Source of the DNA: Verrucomicrobia bacterium S94
GTDB taxonomy: Bacteria > Verrucomicrobiota > Kiritimatiellia > Kiritimatiellales > Pontiellaceae
DNA length: 64,000 nucleotides
Assembly (NCBI GenBank): GCA_004299845.1
Contig: CP036201.1
Location: 3,472,001-3,536,000 of the forward strand
Reading direction: 5' to 3'
Part shown: positions 45,051 through 54,486 of the stretch, one piece after another
Layout: each line of letters begins with the position of its first letter
Position numbering within the stretch: position 1 is the first letter of the stretch
Made by a program: the position numbers and the translations under genes
The notes under the pieces: generated by a model
What the model saw: the letters and a program-made list of their open reading frames with translations, nothing else
Database searches by the model: none
Told to the model about the DNA's origin: nothing

Positions 45051-46027
45051 TATGAAAATCTCCGCTGGAGCTCGTAGAAGCGTTCGTGCGACATGTCTGA
45101 TTTATCCTGAAGCAGTTCTCCGAGGGCGTCGTAGAGGGCTTCGCGCGGGTGGCGTGTTGAAAAGCGTTTATTCCATACGGCATTGAGGGCGATGGCTTTG
45201 GGAATGGAGCATTCGCGCATATCGTACTGCTTTCGGTACCAGGGAAGAAAGCGGCAGAAGACGTCGATGGTTTTCCGGGTCTGTTCTTCAATATCGAGGG
45301 CCTGGAGGGCGTGGTAGTCGCCCCACTCCTTGAGGTCGACGGCGCACATATAGCCGGCAATAATGAAGTCGCGGTCGGGCGGGTCTCCAATTTTTGAAAT
45401 CCGGGTTTTCTTCATTTCATAGGAGATATCGTAGAGTCCGGCCGCAAGCAGGGCGCAGTCACCGAAGGCGAGGAGCACTTTGGCGATGAATTTAATGAAA
45501 CGGATACGTTCTTCTTCGCTGAAGGGTCTGGCAGTGGCGAGCCGCCGTTTAATGTCAAGCAGCAGTTTTCCGCGGTTCATGAGCAGGCGGGTGCCTTCGG
45601 AGAGCGGAATGGCCTGTGTGCGGTAGACGGGCATGGCATCGAGGATATTTTCGTTGCCCCAGATCACCATATGGTTGTGTTTCATTTCATAATTGAGCAG
45701 AGAAAACTCGCAGGTCGGCAGTTTATGCCGTGCATAGGGAAAGAGGTCGACACGCAGGCCGACGGCCTCTGTGAGCTGTGTTTCGAGCTGCTGGAAATGG
45801 GCTTTTATTACACTGTTTACCCTGTCAACAATGACGATTATATCGTAATCGTTGAACGGTTCCTGCGATCCATCGGCTTTAATGAAGGGGGTTCCTTCGC
45901 CACGTCCATAGCCGCCGAGCAGAATGCCGGCCTCACAATGAGGGGCCGCAACCCGGCGGATCAGCTCAAGATCATCATCGATCCGGGCGTCGAGCTCCTC
46001 CGATCCTCTTATAGTGTATTTGGCCAT
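45050..46027 (-). CDS. Nucleotidyltransferase-domain protein
   Basis: A 325-residue protein with the polymerase-beta-type nucleotidyltransferase core: GGYGRGEGTPF followed by NDYDIIVIVD with the two catalytic Asp, and a third acidic strand near LRVDLFP. The C-terminal 170 residues are helical. Such proteins transfer AMP or another nucleotide to a small molecule, RNA or protein. The coupled phosphodiesterase could reverse that transfer. The ATG at 46027 is preferred though its ribosome site is weak. Confidence 0.78.
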   Translation of the reverse strand: MAKYTIRGSEELDARIDDDLELIRRVAAPHCEAGILLGGYGRGEGTPFIKADGSQEPFNDYDIIVIVDRVNSVIKAHFQQLETQLTEAVGLRVDLFPYARHKLPTCEFSLLNYEMKHNHMVIWGNENILDAMPVYRTQAIPLSEGTRLLMNRGKLLLDIKRRLATARPFSEEERIRFIKFIAKVLLAFGDCALLAAGLYDISYEMKKTRISKIGDPPDRDFIIAGYMCAVDLKEWGDYHALQALDIEEQTRKTIDVFCRFLPWYRKQYDMRECSIPKAIALNAVWNKRFSTRHPREALYDALGELLQDKSDMSHERFYELQRRFS

Positions 46028-46371
46028 GCCGCGTTGCTCTGCCGTAAAAGAGCAGGCACTTTGCAGGAAAAGGCTGAACAATTCAAGGTTGCGGTTGCGA
46101 TACCGGGCGAAAGCAGGCCGTATGGCTATAAATCGGCGGTTATGCAGCAATGTGTCGGTCCAAATGCATGACGAAGGCCGGAGTAAGATGTACGAACCGG
46201 TGCGCCGGCTATGCCGCGAGCCTGATCCATTCCGGGGAACCGTTTTGTACCGCAGGGTTCATGTGTTTCAGAGCGACGTTGAATACAGGGTGTACCTCCT
46301 GTCTGCTTTTTCGGATGGTGTCATCTATTTCTGGATAGACTTGTCATAAGATCTGTACCTATAGTGAAACT
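46028..46371. other. Divergent promoter region between nucleotidyltransferase and carbamoyltransferase
   Basis: 344 bases with no convincing gene. It must contain promoters for both directions; no clear operator or hairpin was found. Confidence 0.55.
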
Positions 46372-48060
46372 ATGAACATTCTTGGTATCAATTATTTCTA
46401 TCATGATTCCACGGCCTGTATTGTGGTTGACGGTAAACTGGTGACCGCCATTGAAGAGGAGCGTCTGACGCGGCAGAAGCATACGGATGAATTTCCGGTG
46501 CATGCGATTGAGCGCTGCATGAAAATTGCCGGACTCGAGGATAAGGATATTGATGCGGTGGCCGTTTCAATTAAACCTTCGATGCACTGGCGGAAAAAAG
46601 CCGTGTATGCGTTGGGCATCGGCAAAGGGATTAAACCGTTTCTCGGGCACGAAGTCGGTACCTCGCGCTACCGCCAGGATCAGTTCTGGAGCTGGTATCT
46701 GAGCTGTTGGCCGAAAGGGTCAAAACAGCCGCCGGTTCACTGGGTGTCGCACCATCTGGCGCACATTGCAGGGAGTTTTTATGTTTCACCGTATGAAGAA
46801 GCGGCTCTGCTTTCGATCGACGGTTCGGGCGAGTGGGCGACGTCGTTTGTCGGTTATGGCAAAGGCACTCAGATTGAGCAGTATAACGAGAGCTATTTCC
46901 CGAATTCATTCGGTTCCTTCTATGAAGCGGCGACCGAATTCTGCGGATTCCGCCCGAATTATGATGAAGGTAAAACCATGGGACTGGCTCCGTTCGGGGA
47001 TCCGGAGATTTTTAAAGACAAGGTGTCCGAGATTATTTCGATCGGTGAAGACGGATCGATTACGGTGGATACCTCGATGTTTAATTTTCAGTACTGGCGG
47101 CGACCGTACTGCAATCGTAAATTCTATGAAACCTTCGGTGCACCGCGTCGTCACGGCGAGGAATTTCAGAAACATCATGAAGATGTGGCTGCAGCCTTTC
47201 AGTATGTGCTTGAGGAATCGGCGCTGAAGATCTGCCGGGATCTGAAAAAGAAGACGGGAGCAAAGCATCTGGTGATTGCGGGCGGGGTTTCGCTGAACAG
47301 TGTGATGAACGGGCGGATTGTCCGGGAATCGGGTTTTGAGGATCTTTATGTCATGCCGGCGGCCGGCGATAACGGTACGGCCATCGGCGCAGCGTTTTAT
47401 GTCTGGAACGGCATTCACGGAAAAGAACGCAGCTTTGTGCATATGAATCCGTATGTCGGAACGAGCTACAGTGACGCGGACTATCAGGCGATCATTAAAG
47501 AGTGCAAACTGAATGCCGAACACCATGAGCATATTGAAGAGGTAACGGCCCGGCTGCTTGCGGAAGGGCATATTGTCGGCTGGTATCAGGGAGCGATGGA
47601 GATCGGACCGCGGGCGCTGGGCAACCGGAGTATTCTGGCGGATCCTTCAAAACCGGATATGAAGGATAAGATCAACGCGGATGTAAAACACCGCGAGGCC
47701 TACCGTCCGTTTGCGCCTTCGGTACCGGTGGAGCATGCAAAGGATTATTTTGATATCGAGGTTGAAGCGCCGTTTATGCTGAAAGTGTGTGATGTTTTTC
47801 CGGATAAACGCGATTGTGTTCCGGCGATTACCCATGTGGACGGCAGTGCCCGGGTGCAGACGGTTCGCAGGGAGACCAATCCGCGGTATCATAAGCTGAT
47901 GATGGAGCTGGGGAAAATCACCGGTGTGCCGGTGGTGCTGAACACCAGCTTTAATGTGATGGGTGAGCCGATTGTGGAATCGCCGATGGATGCCATCCGC
48001 TGTTTCTTTTCCACCGGGCTGGATAAGCTGGTGATCGGGAACTATCTGATCGGGAAATAA
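46372..48060 (+). CDS. NodU/CmcH-family carbamoyltransferase
   Basis: A 562-residue enzyme that transfers a carbamoyl group from carbamoyl phosphate, via carbamoyl-AMP, to a hydroxyl of a sugar or natural product. The N-terminal Kae1/YrdC-like domain has the metal-binding HHLAH motif and SIDGSGEW; later come IAGGVSLNSVMNG, GALEIGPRALGNRS-like (here QGAMEIGPRALGNRS) and VLNTSFNVMGEPI, typical of the family. Its acceptor is unknown. It is followed closely by aat, an unrelated housekeeping gene. Confidence 0.94.
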   Translation: MNILGINYFYHDSTACIVVDGKLVTAIEEERLTRQKHTDEFPVHAIERCMKIAGLEDKDIDAVAVSIKPSMHWRKKAVYALGIGKGIKPFLGHEVGTSRYRQDQFWSWYLSCWPKGSKQPPVHWVSHHLAHIAGSFYVSPYEEAALLSIDGSGEWATSFVGYGKGTQIEQYNESYFPNSFGSFYEAATEFCGFRPNYDEGKTMGLAPFGDPEIFKDKVSEIISIGEDGSITVDTSMFNFQYWRRPYCNRKFYETFGAPRRHGEEFQKHHEDVAAAFQYVLEESALKICRDLKKKTGAKHLVIAGGVSLNSVMNGRIVRESGFEDLYVMPAAGDNGTAIGAAFYVWNGIHGKERSFVHMNPYVGTSYSDADYQAIIKECKLNAEHHEHIEEVTARLLAEGHIVGWYQGAMEIGPRALGNRSILADPSKPDMKDKINADVKHREAYRPFAPSVPVEHAKDYFDIEVEAPFMLKVCDVFPDKRDCVPAITHVDGSARVQTVRRETNPRYHKLMMELGKITGVPVVLNTSFNVMGEPIVESPMDAIRCFFSTGLDKLVIGNYLIGK

Positions 48061-48062
48061 GT

Positions 48063-48926
48063 GTGGAACCGCCAGGCTCAAAACCCAGTTATTTGCAGAA
48101 GCTTTATAAGCGGCTGGATAAACATCCCCGGTTGCGGAAACTGTATGAACAGCTGGTTGAGGCTCAGGTTTTTTATCAGAGTAAAATCTTCCGCCCGCCT
48201 CCGAAAGGAAAGTTTCCGCCGATCTGGATGTCGTATCGCGAGCCGTTCTGCGGTTTGCTGGCGTACGGCGGTGAAATGACGGCGGACAGCCTGCTTTATG
48301 CCTATTCCAAAGGCATTTATCCGCTTTATGACAAGCATCCCATTGAGTGGTATTCGTGTGATCCGCGCATGGTGCTTTTTCTGGAAAAGATGAAGCTGAA
48401 GAAGGGGCTGCGTCCGCTGATCAAATCGGGGAAATATACGGTTACGTTTGATACGGCTTTTGAACGCGTCGTGCACGAGTGCGGAAAGGGTGGTGATCGC
48501 GATGAGTGGACCTGGATTATTCCCGAGCGGATTGCGGTGGCGCTGGAACTGCATGAAAAGGGGCGGAATCATTCTGTAGAGGTCTGGAATGCGGACGGCG
48601 ATCTTGTCGGCGGCCTGTTCGGGATGGATATGGGAAAGATGTTTCTGTCTGAGTCGGCTTTTCATCATGAACCGAATGCGAGCAAGGTGGCGGTGGCCGT
48701 TTTGAACTGTCATCTGCAGCACTGGGGTTTTGTGATGAATGACATTCAATGGTTCTGGGAGCATTACCGTCGGCTCGGCTATGAAAATATTTCGCGTAAA
48801 GAATATCTGAGTCGGCTGAAGACGTTAGTGACGGAGCCGGAACGTCTTGGAAAATGGACGGTGGATGAACGGCTTGATGTTGGAAACTGGGTGCCGTCCG
48901 AACCGGGCAGCCAGGTCCGGACATAA
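48063..48926 (+). CDS. aat: Leucyl/phenylalanyl-tRNA--protein transferase with N-terminal extension
   Basis: Transfers Leu or Phe from aminoacyl-tRNA to N-terminal Arg or Lys, marking proteins for ClpAP by the N-end rule. The 287 residues include the core YREPFCGLLAYGGEMTADSL, SKGIYPLYDK, WYSCDPRMVLF and GGLFGMDMGKMFLSES. The first 57 residues, basic and helical, precede the usual E. coli start and look like an added segment. The GTG lies two bases after the carbamoyltransferase stop, so both share a transcript. Confidence 0.9.
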   Translation: MEPPGSKPSYLQKLYKRLDKHPRLRKLYEQLVEAQVFYQSKIFRPPPKGKFPPIWMSYREPFCGLLAYGGEMTADSLLYAYSKGIYPLYDKHPIEWYSCDPRMVLFLEKMKLKKGLRPLIKSGKYTVTFDTAFERVVHECGKGGDRDEWTWIIPERIAVALELHEKGRNHSVEVWNADGDLVGGLFGMDMGKMFLSESAFHHEPNASKVAVAVLNCHLQHWGFVMNDIQWFWEHYRRLGYENISRKEYLSRLKTLVTEPERLGKWTVDERLDVGNWVPSEPGSQVRT

Positions 48927-48938
48927 CGGTTTTCGCAT

Positions 48939-49643
48939 TCAGATCCGTTTGAGTTTTCTCCGGAAAATTCTCAGATAGTGGAAAAAATAGTCGGCAACCA
49001 GTGGCAGCGAGGGTAGGCTGTCGAGATTGACCAGACAGTAATCGAAAGGCTCTCCGGTACCTTCCCAGTTCTCGGTGGTGTGCAGGATTTCGCAGGAAGC
49101 ACGGTAGGCCAGCAGGCGGGAGAGTCCGTGCCGTTTTCTGACATAGGCGACAAAATAGCGGTAACCGATACTTTTCAGGAGGGTGTTGGTTTCGTGAATC
49201 AGAAATTCAAGGGTTTTGATGGAGCGATGCTCTTTTAAAATGGCCAGGCTGGAGATATAAAAAATTTCGTCCTGATGCTCCCGGATAAATTCATTTTCTT
49301 TCAGTGCCCGTGCGGAGTTTTCTTCGCAGATATGCCGGCCGGTAATATAGCCGATGGGCGTCCGGTCATCATAGAGAATCATCCCGGAGCCGAACTCGTC
49401 GTCAAGAAAGTCTTCAAAATCGCTCTGCTCCTCCTGCATCAGCATGGGAAAACAGGCTTTTTCCAGTTCAACCAGAATGGGAATCTGCCTTTTATCTGTG
49501 ATCAGTTCCGCAAACAGATTAAGGGGATATCGATACGCATTTTTCTGGTTTTTTCTCTGCTTTGCGGCTACGGAGGCGGGGGAGCAAACTGCACTATTAC
49601 GGTTGCTTTCAGGCTTATTTTTATGGTTAGCATCCTCGCGCAT
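48939..49643 (-). CDS. GNAT-like acyltransferase-fold protein
   Basis: A 234-residue protein with an N-terminal low-complexity region (1-40). The rest resembles a GNAT fold, with GYITGRHI as strand 4 and IFYISSLAILKEHRSIKTL in the place of the acyl-CoA loop. It lacks the classical R/Q-x-x-G-x-G/A motif, so acyl-CoA binding is uncertain. The assignment is tentative. Confidence 0.5.
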   Translation of the reverse strand: MREDANHKNKPESNRNSAVCSPASVAAKQRKNQKNAYRYPLNLFAELITDKRQIPILVELEKACFPMLMQEEQSDFEDFLDDEFGSGMILYDDRTPIGYITGRHICEENSARALKENEFIREHQDEIFYISSLAILKEHRSIKTLEFLIHETNTLLKSIGYRYFVAYVRKRHGLSRLLAYRASCEILHTTENWEGTGEPFDYCLVNLDSLPSLPLVADYFFHYLRIFRRKLKRI

Positions 49644-49698
49644 GCAGGCATGTTAGTTAAATCAAACGATAAATAACAAGAAAAGAAGGAGTTGCTGG

Positions 49699-50559
49699 AT
49701 GAATTTAAAGTTCTTCACACTCGTAACCGTATTGGCGGCCACAGCGGCTCAGGCTCAGACGGTCGTGATTGATTCGCTGGATAGTAATGGAATCTTAACG
49801 GCCACGCTACCGTCGAACTCCGTGTACACTATTGAGTGGAAGGGCGCGCTGGACGGGCCGGGTGACTGGAAGGACAGCTGGTTTCAGCACCGGGATGTAT
49901 TGAGCACAAACGGTACGATTGAAGTCGAGGTTCCGATGTTTTTCCGTCTGACTTGCCGGACCAACAATGCGCTCATTCATGTTCCGGTCGGCCGGACTTA
50001 TCACTATCACGTCACGAATCAGGATCCCGGAAGTGATTTCTGGAGAAGGGATGTCCATATTATGGGGGACACCTATATGCCCCATCTGACCAATAACTAC
50101 CGCACCATCTGGACCGAGGATTGGTATTCTGCGCCGAATGTCATTCCGGTCGGAGCTCAGGCCAGGAGTTCGTCCTATCTGCGTGTAGACGAAAATGGAG
50201 TATATGTACTCGATTCCGAGTTCGATCGCGGCCCGATGCAGGAGGATCTTCTCTGGTCTAACGGAACTGTGGGAACCACGTGGTCGTATGCGGCTTCAAC
50301 GCCTCACACGACGATTCAGTCGGAGATTGTTGCCACGAACGTTACTGTCACGATAGGCACCACCAACTATACCGGTTGTATTCAGATCGAAAGTATCGGC
50401 GTGGATCAGACATGGCTTTCGGATTATCCGGATCGCAGATATATTGAGTGGATTCAGCCTAATGGTTATCTGGTCCGGAGTGAGAATTACTGGGTTGAAG
50501 AACAGTATACGAACCTGACTCCGATCGTCACCGAGCTTCAGGGCTGGACCGACGAATAA
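49699..50559 (+). CDS. Secreted hypothetical protein
   Basis: A 286-residue protein with a clear signal peptide (cleavage after Ala-Gln-Ala) and a beta-rich, Thr/Asn-rich mature part with Trp and Tyr, typical of a secreted carbohydrate- or adhesion-type domain. No catalytic motif is visible. AAGGAG upstream supports the ATG at 49699. It precedes an ABC exporter but is separated from it by a terminator-like hairpin. Confidence 0.7.
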   Translation: MNLKFFTLVTVLAATAAQAQTVVIDSLDSNGILTATLPSNSVYTIEWKGALDGPGDWKDSWFQHRDVLSTNGTIEVEVPMFFRLTCRTNNALIHVPVGRTYHYHVTNQDPGSDFWRRDVHIMGDTYMPHLTNNYRTIWTEDWYSAPNVIPVGAQARSSSYLRVDENGVYVLDSEFDRGPMQEDLLWSNGTVGTTWSYAASTPHTTIQSEIVATNVTVTIGTTNYTGCIQIESIGVDQTWLSDYPDRRYIEWIQPNGYLVRSENYWVEEQYTNLTPIVTELQGWTDE

Positions 50560-50576
50560 CCTGATTTTGTTAGAAG

Positions 50577-50608
50577 GGCGGCAGGGTTTATGCTCTGCGG
50601 CCTTTTTG
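50577..50608 (+). terminator. Terminator-like hairpin before the ABC exporter gene
   Basis: GGCGGCAGGG pairs imperfectly with CTCTGCGGCC around a short loop, followed by five T. It ends one base before the ABC ATG. Confidence 0.65.
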
Positions 50609-50609
50609 T

Positions 50610-52370
50610 ATGACCGACGAATCACATACCGTTTCGACAGATCGATTCCAGCTTCTGGGAAAGCTTCGGATTATATTCGAGCTTCTTGATGCGGCTGATC
50701 GACGTAAATTATTGCTGATCTTCATCCTTTCTCTGATGAACGGTGTGGTAAATGCCGTGGGGATTGCATCGATCCTTCCGTTCATCGGCCTGATCTCCGA
50801 TCCGGCGATTCTGGAAACCAACAAATATGTGCTGTATTTTAAAGAACTGACCGGCATCACAGGTTATGCCGGCGTGGTGGTTTCGTTCGGATTTATCTCG
50901 TTAGGGATGCTGATTCTGAGCAATTCCATTTCAGCGGTTGAAACCTGGCAGGGCGTCTGGTTCAGCGCGGATAAAACCAAGGATCTTTCTGCACGGCTGC
51001 TCAGTAATTATCTGAATATCGATGTGCTCGAATTTGAGAAAAAACAGAGCGCAGAGCGGGCCAAGGAGGTGCTGACGGATGTCAGTCGGGTCGTGATCGG
51101 TACCCTGTTTGCAACGCTCGACCTCATATCAGATATCATTGTTTCTCTGTGTATTGTAGTGTTGCTGCTCTGGATTGACTGGAAGGTCACGCTGGTGGTG
51201 GCGGCGGTACTGGTTTTTGTTCACTTTTTAATCAACCTTGTAACCACCGGCCGGCTGGATCATCTGGGGAAACGCTATGCCTCACTGCAGGCTTCGCTCT
51301 ACAGCCATGTGCTGGAAGCGCTGAAGCTGAATAAGGAAATCAAGATGAACAGTCTGGCTTCCTATTTTGTGAACCGTTTTTCCGTGACGGCCGGTGAAAT
51401 GGCGAGAAATACGGTACGCAGTTCGATGATCAGTCAGCTTCCGCAACAGGCGCTTGAGGTGATGGCGTTTGCGGTCATTATGTCTGTGGCACTTTATTTT
51501 GCGGTGTTTTCCGGAGATGGCGGACAGCCGGTAACAATTATCGGCATGTATGCCGTTGCCGCATATCGGCTGATTCCCACGGTCAACAGCATTTTCCGGA
51601 AGGTGAAGGATATCTGGTACGATACCGCCATTCTGGAAAATGTGGCCGGTTCTCTGCAACTGTCGGAACCCGAGGCCGAGTGCTGGGATGCCGCCCGTTG
51701 GCCGAAGGAAAGCATCGCACTGGACCATGTACAGTTTTCCTATTCTACAGACGGACCGCTTCTGCTCGACGGCATGAACCTGGAATTCGGCATCGGGCAG
51801 TTTACCTGCATAAAGGGGCAGACCGGGTGTGGGAAATCCACGGTAATGCATCTCATTGCGGGACTTTTCCGTCCTTCCGGCGGACGGATCTGTGCGGATG
51901 GGGTGGAGGTGGATGCCTACAGCAGCAGGGAATGGAAAAAGCAGATCGGTCTGGTGCCGGCGGATGTGAATATTATCCAGGCCAGTTTATATGAAAATAT
52001 TGCGCTGGGACTTGAGCCCGATGAAATCAACCGCGATCTGGTTCATGAAGTCTGCCGTATGGTGGAGTTGCATGACCTGTTCATCGGGCTGCCGGCCGGC
52101 TATGAAACCGTCTATGGAGATGAGGGACTTCGCTTCAGCAGTGGACAGGTGCTGAAGGTCGGTATTGCCCGGGCACTTTACCGTCGGCCGGCCCTTCTGC
52201 TGCTGGATGAAAGTACTGATGCATTTGATCTGGCTACGGAAAGCCGGATTCTGAATAATCTCAAGGCCATTCATAATCTGACTATCATTTTTATATCGCA
52301 TCGGCCGTCGGTGATGGATCACGCCGACCGGGTGATCGATCTTGAAGATTTACTGGGGAGAGGGGCTTGA
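50610..52370 (+). CDS. ABC transporter, fused permease and ATPase, flippase-like
   Basis: A 586-residue type I exporter half-transporter. Six membrane helices (about 30-320) precede an ATPase with Walker A GQTGCGKST, a signature FSSGQ in place of LSGGQ, Walker B LLLLDEST and the switch His in ISHRP. PglK/MsbA-type exporters flip lipid-linked glycans or lipids. The neighbouring FemAB-like and glycosyltransferase genes favour a glycan or polymer cargo. It lacks an obvious ribosome site, and the next gene starts on its last bases. Confidence 0.9.
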   Translation: MTDESHTVSTDRFQLLGKLRIIFELLDAADRRKLLLIFILSLMNGVVNAVGIASILPFIGLISDPAILETNKYVLYFKELTGITGYAGVVVSFGFISLGMLILSNSISAVETWQGVWFSADKTKDLSARLLSNYLNIDVLEFEKKQSAERAKEVLTDVSRVVIGTLFATLDLISDIIVSLCIVVLLLWIDWKVTLVVAAVLVFVHFLINLVTTGRLDHLGKRYASLQASLYSHVLEALKLNKEIKMNSLASYFVNRFSVTAGEMARNTVRSSMISQLPQQALEVMAFAVIMSVALYFAVFSGDGGQPVTIIGMYAVAAYRLIPTVNSIFRKVKDIWYDTAILENVAGSLQLSEPEAECWDAARWPKESIALDHVQFSYSTDGPLLLDGMNLEFGIGQFTCIKGQTGCGKSTVMHLIAGLFRPSGGRICADGVEVDAYSSREWKKQIGLVPADVNIIQASLYENIALGLEPDEINRDLVHEVCRMVELHDLFIGLPAGYETVYGDEGLRFSSGQVLKVGIARALYRRPALLLLDESTDAFDLATESRILNNLKAIHNLTIIFISHRPSVMDHADRVIDLEDLLGRGA

Positions 52371-53470
52371 GTAAACGGATCTATGTGGAAAAGCGTAACC
52401 ACGATGCATCGGTTGCCGGGCTGGAAGAGATCTGGGAGCAGTTACTGCAGGAAAGTGTGCGGCCGACGCTGTTTGCCTCGTTTGATTATGTGCAGATTTC
52501 TATCCGGCATCTGAACCGGGGCGAAGAGGTATTTTATCTTCTGATGCGGGAAGAGGATAACGATGGCCGGCTGCTGGCCATTTTCCCGCTCTGTATCCGG
52601 AAGCGGAAAGAGCATGGCGTCAGGCTGAACGTCGTCATGCATGCCTTGCCGCCCCAGACAACTGAAGTGGATAAACCCTGCCCGATTATACATAAGGACT
52701 ATGAAGCGGCCTGCTGGGAAGCCTTCGCCGACTATATGAAGAAAGAGTTTCGGGCGTGGGACATTATTGATCTTGAAGAACTTATTGCGGGCTCCTATTT
52801 CCCGAAGCATGTGAACGCGCTGTTTAAAATGCCCACGGCGTTGCCACGCGTAAAAAAGGGGCCCGATTCACCGATGGTTGATCTTTCCGTTTCATGGGAG
52901 GATTTCTGGGGGCACCACCGGAAGCTGCGGAAAAAATGCGGCCGGCTGGAACGTAGGATTGAACAGTTGCGCCATGAAATCACCAATGATTCCAAAGACA
53001 TCATCCGCTGTCTGGAAAACTATATTGAAGTGGAGAACATCAGCTGGAAAGAGGGGGAAATGGTGGCGTATCACCGTGATTTTTATGCGGATCTGCTACC
53101 AAAGCTGGCGGAAAAGGGCCGGGTTTGGTTTTCCACGCTCTATGATGGCGATACGCTGGTTTCACTGGAAATGGCCTACACGTATCTGGATCGGGTCTAT
53201 TTCTGCCATGGTACGTATGCACCCGATTATGCCGTGCATTCCCCGGGAATGGTGAATTCCAGCTGGTTTATCCGCCATTTTTGTGGAGGAGCATATGCTG
53301 AGGGTGATTATCTGGCCGGGTTTGCCTCCTACGTGGATCCATGGGCATACCGGCAGGAGCATACCAGACAGGTTGTGGTCTACCGGACGGGGTGGAAGCT
53401 GGGGGCGCTTCTGCTTTTTCATGCGGCCAGAAAGGTGAAGTTTTTCATCAAAAAGGTGAGAAAGAAATAG
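52367..53470 (+). CDS. FemAB/BioF2-like GNAT acyltransferase
   Basis: A 367-residue protein of the BioF2_like/FemAB GNAT superfamily (two GNAT-like lobes), with WEDFWGHHRKLRKKCGRLERR between them. Such enzymes add amino acids or acyl groups to cell-wall or polysaccharide units. It begins at TTG, overlapping the ABC gene's stop (TTGA), which implies coupled translation. Its acceptor is not predictable. Confidence 0.68.
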   Translation: MSKRIYVEKRNHDASVAGLEEIWEQLLQESVRPTLFASFDYVQISIRHLNRGEEVFYLLMREEDNDGRLLAIFPLCIRKRKEHGVRLNVVMHALPPQTTEVDKPCPIIHKDYEAACWEAFADYMKKEFRAWDIIDLEELIAGSYFPKHVNALFKMPTALPRVKKGPDSPMVDLSVSWEDFWGHHRKLRKKCGRLERRIEQLRHEITNDSKDIIRCLENYIEVENISWKEGEMVAYHRDFYADLLPKLAEKGRVWFSTLYDGDTLVSLEMAYTYLDRVYFCHGTYAPDYAVHSPGMVNSSWFIRHFCGGAYAEGDYLAGFASYVDPWAYRQEHTRQVVVYRTGWKLGALLLFHAARKVKFFIKKVRKK

Positions 53471-53524
53471 ACAGATATTTGTTATTATATCACCGTCGAT
53501 TTCCAGAGTGGTACCTAAAATGCT

Positions 53525-54484
53525 ATGAGTGTATCCAAACAGGAGCGCCAGGCAGGCAGAATGATCATCAATACAGAGAAAAAAGGATATGCATCGCGGG
53601 CGTATGCGGAATCGCTGTCGGAATTCGGTGAGGTCGTACATCTGAAGCACAGTAATGGATATCTGCTGAAGAAGCCGGTTCCCGGGTGTGCCGGCTATTT
53701 TGATGCAATCGGGCTTTATCCGCTTTTTTTCTGTTCCGACTGGTCGCTGCTTCATAAAGATTTCAAGGAACTTCCGGACAACATTATCAGCGTCGGGCTG
53801 GTGGCTGATCCTTTCGGGAATTTTACGGAGGAACTGCTCAACGATACGTTTGATGTTGTGAACCCTTATAAAAAGCACTTTACCGTGGATATCACCCGCG
53901 ATATCACCGAAATCGGGAGCCGTCATCATCGGCGTGAGGCCCGGAAAGCCTATCGTTCCCTGAGTGTTCAGGTATGCCCGAATCCGGTTGAATTTGTCGA
54001 TATATGGGAAGGGCTGTATAAAACCCTGCGCCGCCGCTATTCCATTCAGGGGATCCGCGGTTTTTCGCATGAGGCTTTTCAGAAACAGCTTGCGATGCCT
54101 GAAATTGTTGTACATCAGGCTGTTTATGAAGACCGGATTATCGGGGCGCAGCTGTTTTATCAACAGGATACGGTGGTTCATTGCCATCTGGGAGCGGTCA
54201 GCCCGATCGGCTATGAACTCAATGCGTTTTACGCACTCGATCAGTTTTCGTTCCGCTATTTTTCGGATAAAGCTGAAAAACTGGATCTGGGTGGCGGAAT
54301 CGGCCTTAATTCCGGCGGCAATGACGGCTTGAGCTATTACAAAAGAGGCTGGTCTTCGGATCTGCAGCAGGTTTATTTCTGTGGTCGGATTATTAATTCC
54401 GAAATGTACGAAATAATGGCCGGCAAAGCGAAACAGATCCATTCCACTTATTTCCCGACGTATCGCGCCGGCGAATATATTTAA
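53525..54484 (+). CDS. Second FemAB/BioF2-like GNAT acyltransferase
   Basis: A 319-residue relative of the preceding protein, with the HHRREARKAYRSL basic helix, ALDQFSFRYFSDKAEKLDLGGG and GLSYYKRGWSS typical of BioF2-like GNATs. It follows the first after 54 bases and probably belongs to the same pathway. An ATG at 53561 with a better-placed purine run could be the true start. Confidence 0.65.
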   Translation: MSVSKQERQAGRMIINTEKKGYASRAYAESLSEFGEVVHLKHSNGYLLKKPVPGCAGYFDAIGLYPLFFCSDWSLLHKDFKELPDNIISVGLVADPFGNFTEELLNDTFDVVNPYKKHFTVDITRDITEIGSRHHRREARKAYRSLSVQVCPNPVEFVDIWEGLYKTLRRRYSIQGIRGFSHEAFQKQLAMPEIVVHQAVYEDRIIGAQLFYQQDTVVHCHLGAVSPIGYELNAFYALDQFSFRYFSDKAEKLDLGGGIGLNSGGNDGLSYYKRGWSSDLQQVYFCGRIINSEMYEIMAGKAKQIHSTYFPTYRAGEYI

Positions 54485-54486
54485 AT

